A stretch of DNA of 56,271 bases from Clostridia bacterium DTU022 (GTDB lineage Bacteria > Bacillota > Dethiobacteria > DTU022): assembly GCA_001512835.1 (NCBI GenBank), contig LFRQ01000095.1, positions 1 through 56,271 of the forward strand, written 5' to 3'. Below the pieces are notes generated by a model. It ran no database searches. It was not told the DNA's origin and was given only the letters and a program-made list of their open reading frames with translations. The translations under genes and the position numbers were made by a program. Of this stretch, positions 41,518-49,464 are shown piece by piece (the stretch's first letter is position 1; every line of letters begins with the position of its first letter).

Positions 41518-41600
41518 GCAGGAAAAAGGGACAAAAAAAGAAGCCCTCCGGCTCGGAATGGAAAGCCTCTCTTTCCCGCCCAAAAGGGGGAGGCTCCAGG

Positions 41601-41906
41601 TCATTTCGACGCCGCCGACGTCATCCCTTTTGCCCCCTCGCCTTCTTTTTGCTCTTTTTTATTATCCCGGATAATGTCGATGGCGGCATCGGGGCAAAGC
41701 AGCTGGCAAATCCGGCAGCCGGTACAGCGCTCCATGCGCTTGGGTTCCACGATGGGCGTCCCGTAAACCCCGATTATATCCGACCAGTCCAGGACCTGGG
41801 AAGGACATTTCTCTATGCACAGGCCGCATCCCTTGCAGAGCTCCGGCGATACGGCAAATACGGCCTTCTTCCCTTTGCTTTCCAGGCGGCGGAAAGTTTT
41901 TCCCAT
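41601..41906 (-). CDS. 2-oxoacid:ferredoxin oxidoreductase delta subunit (2x[4Fe-4S])
   Basis: A 101-residue ferredoxin-like subunit. Cluster motif one is LCKGCGLCIEKCP and motif two is CTGCRICQLLCP, so two [4Fe-4S] clusters are expected. A charged tail rich in Lys and Glu follows. It is the last gene of a four-gene set read alpha, beta, gamma, delta. In such Kor/Vor enzymes this subunit carries electrons from thiamine diphosphate to external ferredoxin. It starts 4 bp after the gamma stop. Confidence 0.92.
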   Translation of the reverse strand: MGKTFRRLESKGKKAVFAVSPELCKGCGLCIEKCPSQVLDWSDIIGVYGTPIVEPKRMERCTGCRICQLLCPDAAIDIIRDNKKEQKEGEGAKGMTSAASK

Positions 41907-41909
41907 GGC

Positions 41910-42590
41910 TCAAACCTCCGCTCCCACGGCGGCTTCTTTTGCCGCCTGGGTTCCTTTCTCCCAGCCCAACTCCAGAGCCTTGAAATTGTTCTCCTTCAAG
42001 TCGGGATCCTTGGCAAAACGGCGGTCCAATTTCTTCGCCAGGGCTTCCTTGATCAGTTCCAGCTCCACCATGCCCGTAATCGCCCCGATGGCGCCCAGGA
42101 CAATCATATTGAATACCCGGGGATGAAGATGTTTCCGGGCCAGGTCCGACGCAGGTATGGCAATCAAGCGCCGCCCCGGGGGCGGGCTCTCCTCCCGGCG
42201 GGGGTGTCTCCCCACCCTTTCGGCAAAAGCTTCGGGAGCAATGGTATCGTAGGCCTGCAGGCCCACCACCTGGTCCTCCACCCGGGGGGGCTCCATGAGG
42301 GAGCTGTCATACAGAACCATGGTCTCGGGACCCAGGTGTTGAAAGCAGCGGCGGTAAGAGCGAGGGCTAAGGGCGACGATAAGATCGGCAATTTGAAATT
42401 TGGGCGCCCCGATGGGGGCGGCGGAGAGTTGCACCATGGCCAGAGAGACCCCGCCCCGCTGCTCGATGCCGAAATTCGGTATGTAAAGGGACTCCAGCCC
42501 CCCGTGGTAGGCCGCCAGGGCCAGGGTTTGGGCCAGGGCCTGCACCCCCTGCCCCCCTTCCCCGGCCACGACAATTTTCCAGCTTCTCAT
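41910..42590 (-). CDS. 2-oxoacid:ferredoxin oxidoreductase gamma subunit
   Basis: A 226-residue subunit with KIVVAGEGGQGVQALAQTLAL, NFGIEQRGGVSLAMVQLS and MIVLGAIGAITG, the catalytic-gamma (POR_N-linked) pattern. It helps bind CoA. Its ATG overlaps the TGA of the beta gene by 4 bp, so the two are translationally coupled. The C-terminal 40 residues (KENNFKALELGWEKG) are typical for the Kor/Vor gamma chain. Confidence 0.93.
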   Translation of the reverse strand: MRSWKIVVAGEGGQGVQALAQTLALAAYHGGLESLYIPNFGIEQRGGVSLAMVQLSAAPIGAPKFQIADLIVALSPRSYRRCFQHLGPETMVLYDSSLMEPPRVEDQVVGLQAYDTIAPEAFAERVGRHPRREESPPPGRRLIAIPASDLARKHLHPRVFNMIVLGAIGAITGMVELELIKEALAKKLDRRFAKDPDLKENNFKALELGWEKGTQAAKEAAVGAEV

Positions 42591-43348
42591 GAAGTTAGCT
42601 GCGCCTCCTCCCGGGCTCCGGCCCCGGCGGGAAATTCGCCCACGGGGTAATAGGAGCTCATGACCTGCTCCAGAAAACCCCAGGTCTCCCGGGCATTGGT
42701 CCTCCAGTTGGTGGGGCAGGTGGAGAGGGCCTCTACAAAGGAGAAGTGCCCCTCCAGCTGCCTTTGCAAGGCTTTAACCAGGAGCTTGGTCAGGGGTTTG
42801 ATTTTGGATACCGTTCCCCGGGCAATATAGGCCTCCGGGGAAGCCAGGGCGGCCAGGGCCTCGGGTCCTTTAAAAGGGAGGCCCGTCTCCTCCCGGTCGC
42901 GGCCGAAGGGGGTGGTCTCCGTTTTCTGCCCCAAAAGGGTGGTGGGGGCCATCTGCCCGCCGGTCATGGCATAGGTGGTATTGTTGACCAGGATCACCGT
43001 TATCGCATCATCCCGGACGGCGGCGCTGATCAGGTGCTGCAGCCCGATGGCGTATCCTCCCCCGTCGCCGGTGTAAGCCACCGCCACCTGTTCGGGCTGG
43101 GCCCGCTTTAACCCCACCATTACCGGAATAGTACGCCCGTGATGGGTCTGCAGGGAATCGACGTCAAAAAAATCCCAGGCCAGCAGGGAGCACCCAATAT
43201 CGCAAGCAAAGACCGTCCGCCGGCTCAGTTGCAGCTGGTCCAGAGCCTCTCCCAGGGCCTTTAAAACCAGCCCGTGGCCGCACCCCGGGCAAAAGCGGTG
43301 CGGCTTGCTTTCCCGGTTCCAGGATCGGGGCATGGAAAGTTCGCTCAC
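42587..43348 (-). CDS. 2-oxoacid:ferredoxin oxidoreductase beta subunit (TPP-binding)
   Basis: A 253-residue subunit. HRFCPGCGHGLVLKALGEAL opens the protein. The thiamine diphosphate and metal motif is YTGDGGGYAIG followed by ILVNNTTYAMTGGQMAPTT. It carries the active cofactor for oxidative decarboxylation of a 2-oxoacid with CoA. The substrate (2-oxoglutarate, branched-chain oxoacid or other) cannot be decided from sequence. Confidence 0.93.
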   Translation of the reverse strand: MSELSMPRSWNRESKPHRFCPGCGHGLVLKALGEALDQLQLSRRTVFACDIGCSLLAWDFFDVDSLQTHHGRTIPVMVGLKRAQPEQVAVAYTGDGGGYAIGLQHLISAAVRDDAITVILVNNTTYAMTGGQMAPTTLLGQKTETTPFGRDREETGLPFKGPEALAALASPEAYIARGTVSKIKPLTKLLVKALQRQLEGHFSFVEALSTCPTNWRTNARETWGFLEQVMSSYYPVGEFPAGAGAREEAQLTS

Positions 43349-43386
43349 CGCGGGACCGCCTCCTCCATTTCTTTAAAGAAAGCTTC

Positions 43387-44457
43387 TTATAGCGGAACCG
43401 CCTCCATGATCTCTTCCGCGGTAATCCCCACCCCCGGGCGGTATAGGGTTTGGAAACTGCCGGATTCCTCCTCCGCCAGGGCCTCCTTAATGATTCGTCC
43501 CAGCTGCCCCTGGGCCGATTCCACCACCAGCAGGGCGCCGCCGCTGGCTCGCAGCGCCTCCTGGAAGGCCTGTCCTGGGAAAGGCCGCAGGGTGATGGGG
43601 CGGAAGAAGTTGACCCGGCGCCCCTCCGCCCGGAGCCCCCGGACGGCCGCCCGGGCGGCCCGGCCCACAATGCCGTGGGCCACCACCAGCAGTTCTCCTC
43701 CCCATTCGCCCAGGAATTCGTATTCCACTAACTCTTCCGCCGCCTTCCTGTAGTCGGCCAGGCTTCTTCGCAGGGTTTCCGCCAGCTCTTCCTCCACGCT
43801 AAAAGTGTTGCGCAGGTGCCGCACCGACCCTTTCCGATCCAGGCCCAGGATGGGCTCCGCGGGCACCTTCCCCCAGCCCCTCTCCTGGGGGTTGTACAGG
43901 GTCAAGGCTTCATGCATCTTGGCCTGGTAGCCGTCCCCCAAAACCAGGGTGGGAAAGCGGTAGCGCCAAGCCCGGTGAAAAGCCTTGATGGTATAGTCAT
44001 AGAGCTCCTGGTGGCTGCTCGTGGAGTAGACCAGGCGCAGCCCCTCGCCATTCCCGCCGAAGCAGGCCAGGGTTACCTCCTGCTGGGAATAGATTACCGT
44101 GGCCGTGGAGGGGCCGCCTCTCTGCTGAATCACCACCACCAGAGGGATGCGCATCATCTCCGCCATGCTGAGGGGCTCTTGAAAAAGGACTGTTCCGGGG
44201 CCGGCGGTGGCGGAAAAAGCCACCTTGCCGCTTAAAATCCCCCCGATGGTGGCAAACCCTGCGGAGAGTTCGTCCTCGGTCTGAAGGAAACCCCGCCCAT
44301 ATTCCGGCGCCAGCCTCCGCCAGTAGTGCATGATCTCGTTTTGGGGGGTTATGGGATAGCCGTACATAAAATCGGCTCCAGCAGCCAAAGCCGCCCAGGC
44401 CACAACTTCATTGCCGGACATGAAGGCCCGTTTTTCCCCCTCCACGGCTTCCTTCAT
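43387..44457 (-). CDS. 2-oxoacid:ferredoxin oxidoreductase alpha subunit
   Basis: A 356-residue subunit. EKRAFMSGNEVVAWAALAAG, YGYPITPQNEIMHYW, the FSATAGPGTVLFQEPLSMAE loop and VVVIQQRGGPSTATV are the alpha-subunit marks, close to the VorB/KorA type. It is the first gene of the four-gene set and lies 21 bp after bofA in the same direction. That setting beside bofA is seen in other thermophilic Clostridia. Confidence 0.93.
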   Translation of the reverse strand: MKEAVEGEKRAFMSGNEVVAWAALAAGADFMYGYPITPQNEIMHYWRRLAPEYGRGFLQTEDELSAGFATIGGILSGKVAFSATAGPGTVLFQEPLSMAEMMRIPLVVVIQQRGGPSTATVIYSQQEVTLACFGGNGEGLRLVYSTSSHQELYDYTIKAFHRAWRYRFPTLVLGDGYQAKMHEALTLYNPQERGWGKVPAEPILGLDRKGSVRHLRNTFSVEEELAETLRRSLADYRKAAEELVEYEFLGEWGGELLVVAHGIVGRAARAAVRGLRAEGRRVNFFRPITLRPFPGQAFQEALRASGGALLVVESAQGQLGRIIKEALAEEESGSFQTLYRPGVGITAEEIMEAVPL

Positions 44458-44478
44458 GGAACCTTCTTGATCCCTCCG

Positions 44479-44751
44479 TTAGACAATAAAAGTGAGGGCA
44501 ATCAGCATGCCCAGCCCCGGGAGGCCCATTAAAGCTACAATCAGGGTGCTATAAATATTTAACCCCACCGTTATTCCCCAGTAGGCCCCCACCAGGTTGA
44601 ACAGAAGGATGGCGGCACCCCCCAGCAGGAGCCGGCATCCTGCTTTTAGTATTATCTGCAAAGGCCGGTAAAACATGCGCGACAAAAAATAGAGGACAAA
44701 TATAGCGAAGACCGCCGCCGCCAAAAGGTTCCAGTCAGGCAGGCTGGTCAA
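44479..44751 (-). CDS. bofA: Pro-sigma-K processing inhibitor BofA family protein
   Basis: A 90-residue membrane protein with two to three hydrophobic segments and the family end ITVGLNIYSTLIVALMGLPG followed by LGMLIALT. In B. subtilis BofA holds the SpoIVFB protease inactive in the outer forespore membrane until a signal arrives, which delays sigma-K. Order yaaL-bofA agrees with recR-yaaL-bofA there. In Clostridia without the full SpoIVFB control its role may differ. Confidence 0.92.
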   Translation of the reverse strand: MTSLPDWNLLAAAVFAIFVLYFLSRMFYRPLQIILKAGCRLLLGGAAILLFNLVGAYWGITVGLNIYSTLIVALMGLPGLGMLIALTFIV

Positions 44752-44775
44752 TGGGCTCCCCTCCGCCGTTAACGA

Positions 44776-45048
44776 TTAATTAAGACGTTCCAGATGAAAG
44801 CCTTCCTCCCTGGCCTTCTTCAGCAGGTAGACATAGCGCCGCTCCGCCGCCTCCATGTCGTAAATGGCGTAGTCCACCAGGTCGGGATCGGCAATCTGGT
44901 TAAACCTGCTCTTGGCATCTTCCCACTCCCGCCGGGCCTGGTCCACCAGGGAGAAGAGATCTTCCTCCCTCCGGGGCGAAGGGGTTTTCTCTCCCGAAAA
45001 CACCCGGCTCGCCAGGGAAGATACCAGCGCGGAAAACTCTTTAAGCAT
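44776..45048 (-). CDS. yaaL: YaaL-like protein (DUF2508)
   Basis: A 90-residue, mostly helical protein. EDLFSLVDQARREWEDAKSRF and DPDLVDYAIYDMEAAERRYVYLLKKAREEG (core DLVDYAIYDMEAAE) define DUF2508. No function is known. It directly precedes bofA and is close to recR, as yaaL is in B. subtilis. ATG 45048 follows GAGGAGGGGGG. The upstream TTATATT and CATATAGA elements resemble a sigma-E promoter, but the spacing (11 bp) is short. Confidence 0.9.
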   Translation of the reverse strand: MLKEFSALVSSLASRVFSGEKTPSPRREEDLFSLVDQARREWEDAKSRFNQIADPDLVDYAIYDMEAAERRYVYLLKKAREEGFHLERLN

Positions 45049-45134
45049 CAGAACCCCCCTCCTCTATATGCATATGCTCGGAATATAAAAACTAGTACTG
45101 TCCTGTACTTACTTTATTTATGCGGGGTACGAGC

Positions 45135-45167
45135 AAAAAAAACCCCTCCTGGCCACCGGAGGGGGTT
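45135..45167 (-). terminator. Terminator after the nitroreductase gene
   Basis: A stem of 7-9 bp (45141-45149 with 45158-45167, one bulge) followed by eight T on the minus strand. Confidence 0.85.
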
Positions 45168-45204
45168 CTGATCTTGGGCTATAAAAATGCTGCTTCAGTC
45201 CCGG

Positions 45205-45726
45205 TCAGTAGTCGTAGGAGACGACCTCCCGAAGGGGACGCCGGCCGGCAGCCCCCCGGGGCTCCACCGCCGGGTAGCCCAGGGGGACCAGGGCCACGGG
45301 CCTTTTTGATGGCGGAAGCTCCAGAATAGCCGCCACCTGCCTCTCGGAAAAGGCCCCTACCCAGCAGCCCCCCAGCCCGGCGTCAACCGCCGCCAGGAGC
45401 AGGTTCTGAATCGCCGCGGCGGTGTCCTGGAGAGCATAGAGATGAACCCCTCTTTCTCCGTAGGCCGCCGCCGCCCGGTCCAGGTCCGCCAGAACAACGA
45501 TGATGACCGGCGCCTGGGCCATCCAGCTTTGATTTAGCGCCGCCGCCGCCAGCTTCTCCTTGAAGGAGGGGTCGGTAATGACCATAAAGAACCACGGCTG
45601 AACGTTGCCGGCGCTGGGCGCCTTGATGGCGCAGGAGAGCAGTTCCTCCACAAGGGGCTTGGCGATGGGCTCTTTCTTGAAGCGGCGAATGCTGCGCCGC
45701 CGGCTGACCACTTCTTGAAATTCCAT
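45205..45726 (-). CDS. Nitroreductase family flavoprotein
   Basis: A 173-residue FMN protein. The start FQEVVSRRRSIRRFKKEPI binds the FMN phosphate, and APSAGNVQPWFFMVI plus AGLGGCWVGAFSE complete the fold. Family members reduce nitro groups, quinones or other small molecules with NAD(P)H. The substrate here is unknown. It stands alone, with an AT-rich leader (TTATAAAT) and its own terminator. Confidence 0.93.
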   Translation of the reverse strand: MEFQEVVSRRRSIRRFKKEPIAKPLVEELLSCAIKAPSAGNVQPWFFMVITDPSFKEKLAAAALNQSWMAQAPVIIVVLADLDRAAAAYGERGVHLYALQDTAAAIQNLLLAAVDAGLGGCWVGAFSERQVAAILELPPSKRPVALVPLGYPAVEPRGAAGRRPLREVVSYDY

Positions 45727-46040
45727 AGGATCCCCCTTATTTATAATGCTTACAAAAGGCCGCTTTTAAAACTCTTCCTTTCCCGCCGGGCAGATATCCG
45801 GAAAAACCCCGCCAATCCGGACTGGCCGGCGAAATAGCTCCCCCGTACAGGGCAGTCTTTGCTCTTAACCAGGGTGTCCCACGCCTGAGGGGAATTTGCC
45901 TCCCCCCGGCCGCCCCCAGCCATTAGGCCAGGTCGATTTTACCCCCGGGCCCGGGGCGGCCAAGAGCCGCTCCCCCTCATGTTTTTTCCCCGCCGGGGGA
46001 AGCTAAGGATAAGCTCATGAAAGCAGAAAGGAGAAACCTT

Positions 46041-46187
46041 ATGGCGAAAGAGCATCCCTGCAACGAAAACTGCAAGTACCAGCGGGAGGGCTTGTGCACC
46101 CTGGAGCGGGCTGACCTGGTTTCCCCCGTCCACGGGGCCACCTGCTGGGAGTATATCTTCGATGACGAAACCGTTGTGCACGAGTAA
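46041..46187 (+). CDS. Small Cys-rich protein (48 aa)
   Basis: A 48-residue open frame with AAAGGAG eight bases before the ATG. The text begins MAKEHPCNENCKYQREGLC and ends with a CWEY segment and acidic residues. Four Cys (CNENC, GLC, ATCW) suggest a small metal-binding protein. Short proteins with C-x3-C-x2-Y-x4-G-x-C patterns are common in Clostridia, but I know of no function. An in-frame ATG at 46017 behind AAGGA would add eight residues. It is convergent with recR. Confidence 0.7.
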   Translation: MAKEHPCNENCKYQREGLCTLERADLVSPVHGATCWEYIFDDETVVHE

Positions 46188-46204
46188 TCGGGGGCGGAAG
46201 CGCC

Positions 46205-46804
46205 TTACAGCTCCCGTCGTCCTTCCAGGGCCCGGCCCAAGGTGAGCTCGTCGGTATACTCCAGATCCCCTCCTACCGGCAGGCCGAAGGCGATCCGGGT
46301 AACCTTGACGGCGTAGGGCTTCATCAACCGGGCGATATAGGCCGCCGTGGCATCCCCCTCCACGTTGGGATTGGTGGCCATAATCAGTTCCTTGACTTCG
46401 CCCTCTTCCACCCTGCGCACCAGCTTCTCCAGGTGCAACTCCTCGGGGCCGATGCCGTCCAGGGGGGAGAGAGCACCGTGCAGAACGTGGTAAAGGCCCC
46501 GGTATTGACCGGTCTGCTCCAGGATAAAGACATCCCGGGCTTCCTGCACGACGCAGATCAGGGACCGGTCCCGCCGGGGATCGGTACAAAAGGTACAGGG
46601 ATCCGCCTCGGTGAGACAGCCGCAGTTGCTGCAAAAGCGGAGCCTGTCCTTGGCTTCTACCATCGCCCGGGCGATGGAGACCACCTCCTCCCGGGGACGG
46701 CCCAGCAGGTAGAAAGAGAGCCGCTGGGCCGTTTTGAGGCCGATTCCTGGAAATAAGCGGAAGGCTTCGATTAGTTGCTCCAATGCTTCGGGATGATGGG
46801 CCAT
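46205..46804 (-). CDS. recR: Recombination protein RecR
   Basis: A 199-residue protein. The helix-hairpin-helix (FRLFPGIGLKTAQRLSFYLL, in part), the zinc finger CSNCGCLTEADPCTFC and the Toprim domain (LICVVQEARDVFILEQ, ATNPNVEGDATA) are all there. RecR works with RecF and RecO to load RecA at gaps. It overlaps nothing but follows ybaB by 18 bp, in the order dnaX-yaaK-recR. Confidence 0.98.
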   Translation of the reverse strand: MAHHPEALEQLIEAFRLFPGIGLKTAQRLSFYLLGRPREEVVSIARAMVEAKDRLRFCSNCGCLTEADPCTFCTDPRRDRSLICVVQEARDVFILEQTGQYRGLYHVLHGALSPLDGIGPEELHLEKLVRRVEEGEVKELIMATNPNVEGDATAAYIARLMKPYAVKVTRIAFGLPVGGDLEYTDELTLGRALEGRREL

Positions 46805-46822
46805 GCTTCTACGAACCCTGCC

Positions 46823-47155
46823 TTAAAACAAGCCGGGAGGAAGTTTCACAGAACCGGCCACCTTCTGCATCTCCGCGGCGATCATCTCATCCACCTTCCG
46901 CAAGGCTTCATTTACCGCCGTCAGTATCAGGTCCTCCAGCATCTCCCGGTTATCCTGGCTGAGAACCTCTTCATCGATCTTGACGGAAAGCAGCTCCTTT
47001 TGGCCGTTGACCTCCACCCGGACGGCTCCTCCGCCGCTGCTGCCCTCGACAACCTTTTCGGCTATCTCCTCCTGGACCTTGGCCATCTGGCTCTGCATCT
47101 TCTGGAGCTGCTTCATCATTTTACCCATATTACCCATACCCATGCCGCCCTTCAT
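46823..47155 (-). CDS. YbaB/EbfC family nucleoid-associated protein
   Basis: A 110-residue protein. The N-terminus is Met/Gly-rich (MKGGMGMGNMGKMMKQLQKM), followed by MAKVQEEIAEKVVEGSSGGGAVRVEV and LILTAVNEALRKVDEMIAAEM. It forms dimers that bind DNA. It lies 5 bp after the dnaX stop and just before recR, its fixed place in bacteria (yaaK in B. subtilis). Confidence 0.96.
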   Translation of the reverse strand: MKGGMGMGNMGKMMKQLQKMQSQMAKVQEEIAEKVVEGSSGGGAVRVEVNGQKELLSVKIDEEVLSQDNREMLEDLILTAVNEALRKVDEMIAAEMQKVAGSVKLPPGLF

Positions 47156-47160
47156 ACCGT

Positions 47161-48783
47161 CTAGGCCTCCTTTTCCTGAGCATCGAATACCTCTCCCGAA
47201 AAAAGCTTTACCGCCTCGTCAAACAGATCGTCCTCGGGCTCCGGCAACTCCTCGGCCGGCTGCCCCGGGGAATCGTTTTGCGGCAGCAGAATGGCCTTGA
47301 TCCGGATATCCTTCTTGTAGAGGCGACTCAAGACCTGTTCCACCACCTTCCGGTGCCCCTGCTCCATAATTCTCTCCTGATGGAGAAAAGAGCCCGGGTC
47401 GTAAGCCAGGACCAGCTCTTCGCCCCGGAAACGGTGCGGCGCAGCGCCGGCCAGGTGCACCCAGGTGCTTTTCTGCTTTTTCTTCACTTCTTGCAGTATT
47501 TTGTCCCAATCCCGCCGGCACTGCTCCAGCAGGTCCCCCGGCGGGGGCGCCTCCTCTGCCGGCGGGGGAGCGTCCTCTTTCTTCCCCTTCTCCTGGCGCG
47601 GGCTGGGGGCCGCCGTCCGCCGGGAAGAAGGGGGCGCCCCGGCATCCTGCTCCGGCAAGGAGCCGGCCGAAGAAGCCTCCGCGGCCGCCCCTTTATCCGG
47701 GCTCCCATGCACAGCCCGCATGATCCGGATTAAGGCTACTTCCAGGATGTACTGGGGGAAATGCCCCTGCCGGAGTTCTCCTCCGGCCTGGTACAGGATT
47801 TCGATTACCTCGTACAGCGCCGCCGCCGGAAAGCGATCCCGGTAGCGCTCCAGGATTGCTTCAAAGCCGAAATAGCTCTCCTCCGCGGCCGCCTCCCTTC
47901 CCAGAAGAAGCCGGCTAAAGATGAAAGTCAGGTCCCTGATGAAGAGAGTCAGATCCCGCCCGCTGTAGATCACTTCCGCCAGGACCTGGAGGCCCCTGGA
48001 GAGGCTGTTGGCGGCCACAGCTTCCACAAACTGCTCCATGGCTTCCACCCTGGCAGCCCCGGTAACGGAACGCACCTGCTCCGCCGTAATGCCGTCCACC
48101 CCAAAAACCTGGCACTGTTCCAGAATGCCCAGGGCGTCGCGCATAGATCCCTCGGCCAGGCGGGCCATCAGGTACAGGGCCTCGTCTTCAGCCTGCCATT
48201 TTTCCTGGACCATTACCTGGTGCAAATACTGGCGGATTTGCCCCACGCTTAAGAGGTGAAAATCGAAGCGCTGGCAGCGGGAGATAATCGTGGGCGGCAG
48301 CCGGGCCGGATCCGTCGTCGCCAAAATGAAGATAACCCCCGGAGGAGGTTCTTCCAGGGTTTTTAAGAAAGCATTAAAAGCTTCGCTGGTAAGCATGTGG
48401 GCTTCATCGATTATGTATACCTTAAAGCGGCTCTCGGCGGAGGCGTAGCGGGTGCGCTCCCGCAGCTCGCGAATTTCATCGATGCCCCGGTTGGAGGCGG
48501 CATCCATCTCAATTACATCCAGGGAGGTCCCCGCGGCGATGTTGCGACAGGAAGTACAGGTGCCGCACGGCTCCGGAGCCGGGTAGCGCTCGCAATTGAC
48601 CGCCCGGGCCAAAATCTTGGCCGCCGTGGTTTTCCCCGTGCCCCGGGGACCGCAGAACAGGTAGGCGTGGGCCAGCTTCCCCTGGGAAAGGGCGTTGCTT
48701 AAAGTCCGGCAAACATGCTCCTGGCCCATCATCTCCCCGAATTTGGTAGGGCGCCAGCGCCGGTAAAGACTCAGGTAAGCCAT
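47161..48783 (-). CDS. dnaX: DNA polymerase III subunits gamma/tau
   Basis: A 540-residue protein. YLSLYRRWRPTKFGEMMGQE starts the AAA+ domain, with Walker A FCGPRGTGKTTAAK, zinc knuckle CERYPAPEPCGTCTSC, DEAHMLTSEAFNAFLK and ISRCQRFDFH. Domain III follows, then a Pro/Lys-rich linker (about 385-445) and a C-terminal tau-type domain. It drives clamp loading. ATG 48783 was chosen to match the family; the frame runs 36 codons upstream into the SRP RNA terminator. No classical slippery heptamer for a gamma product was noticed. Confidence 0.97.
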   Translation of the reverse strand: MAYLSLYRRWRPTKFGEMMGQEHVCRTLSNALSQGKLAHAYLFCGPRGTGKTTAAKILARAVNCERYPAPEPCGTCTSCRNIAAGTSLDVIEMDAASNRGIDEIRELRERTRYASAESRFKVYIIDEAHMLTSEAFNAFLKTLEEPPPGVIFILATTDPARLPPTIISRCQRFDFHLLSVGQIRQYLHQVMVQEKWQAEDEALYLMARLAEGSMRDALGILEQCQVFGVDGITAEQVRSVTGAARVEAMEQFVEAVAANSLSRGLQVLAEVIYSGRDLTLFIRDLTFIFSRLLLGREAAAEESYFGFEAILERYRDRFPAAALYEVIEILYQAGGELRQGHFPQYILEVALIRIMRAVHGSPDKGAAAEASSAGSLPEQDAGAPPSSRRTAAPSPRQEKGKKEDAPPPAEEAPPPGDLLEQCRRDWDKILQEVKKKQKSTWVHLAGAAPHRFRGEELVLAYDPGSFLHQERIMEQGHRKVVEQVLSRLYKKDIRIKAILLPQNDSPGQPAEELPEPEDDLFDEAVKLFSGEVFDAQEKEA

Positions 48784-48810
48784 CCTCCAGACCACCTCGG
48801 CGATTGCTGC

Positions 48811-48847
48811 AAAAAGAACCCCGGCAAATAAACCAAAAAGGCGGGGT
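48811..48847 (-). terminator. Terminator after SRP RNA
   Basis: A 6-bp stem (48818-48823 with 48842-48847), 18-nt loop, then a T-rich tract on the minus strand. It lies between SRP RNA and dnaX. The long loop makes it a moderate call. Confidence 0.6.
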
Positions 48848-48880
48848 ACATAAATTATGGCCGTGCACCTGTCTTTGTTT

Positions 48881-49128
48881 CCGCTCCCCAAGTGCCGGCC
48901 GGGTAGTTGGCTCCGGCCCGGCGCCCCCGTGGCACCCGCAAGGACTTACTTACCGCTGCTTCCTCCCGGACCTGACGGGGTTCATAAGCTTGCGCCGCAC
49001 GGGACCAGGCCCTCGTCACTACTTGCCCGGTGCTAACCCTGAAGAGACGAAACCGCGGACAGGGATTCAACCCCGCTCTAGCGGATTGCGGGTTCAGGGC
49101 ACCGCTACCTCCCCGTCTAGCACGGCCA
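48881..49128 (-). ncRNA. ffs: Signal recognition particle RNA, large (Bacillus) type
   Basis: The minus strand has the 5' domain (GGGGAGGTAGCGGTGCCCTG, CCGCAATCCGCT) and the conserved domain IV hairpin with GTCAGGTCCGGGAGGAAGCA (part) and GCAGCGGTAAG. Length of about 250 nt including the Alu-like 5' part is the Gram-positive form. The ends pair (ccgtgc near 49125 with gcac near 48890). Placement beside dnaX and near tadA agrees with B. subtilis scr. Exact ends are estimates. Confidence 0.95.
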
Positions 49129-49137
49129 AGGTCAAAA

Positions 49138-49233
49138 TGGCGGAGAGAGTGGGATTCGAACCCACGAGACGAGGTTTTGCCCCGTCTACTCGCTTTCCAG
49201 GCGAGCGCCTTCGACCAACTCAGCCATCTCTCC
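49138..49233 (-). tRNA. tRNA-Ser (anticodon GGA)
   Basis: A full cloverleaf with the long variable arm typical of serine tRNAs. Acceptor GGAGAGA pairs with TCTCTCC; discriminator G; CCA is encoded. Anticodon loop is CTGGAAA. It decodes UCC and UCU. Confidence 0.97.
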
Positions 49234-49304
49234 GTGTCGATGCTTGCTGGCGGTCGTTCCTTCTGGGAAAGGGAACCGCTTTTTACAGCAACCGTTGTAC
49301 TTGC

Positions 49305-49333
49305 AGTATAACATGTCGTCGCTTTCGATTCAA
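49305..49333 (-). promoter_or_regulatory. Sigma-A promoter of tRNA-Ser(GGA)
   Basis: TTGAAT (49328-49333) and TATACT (49305-49310), spacer 17 bp, on the minus strand, 72 bp before the tRNA. Confidence 0.78.
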
Positions 49334-49422
49334 TGCTTTCCTTGTGGAAAATCGTTGTTTTGGCGGCCTGCTGCTGTTAATGGCCCCTTCGCAGGCAGAT
49401 TTTCCCCGTCTCTGGCCCCCAA

Positions 49423-49446
49423 AAAAAAAGGAGAGGGCCTCTCTTT
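49423..49446 (-). terminator. Terminator after the glucosaminidase-like gene
   Basis: A short stem (gagag/ctctc) followed by eight or nine T on the minus strand, about 20 bp past the stop codon. Confidence 0.65.
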
Positions 49447-49464
49447 GGGCCCGCTCCCCTGCCT

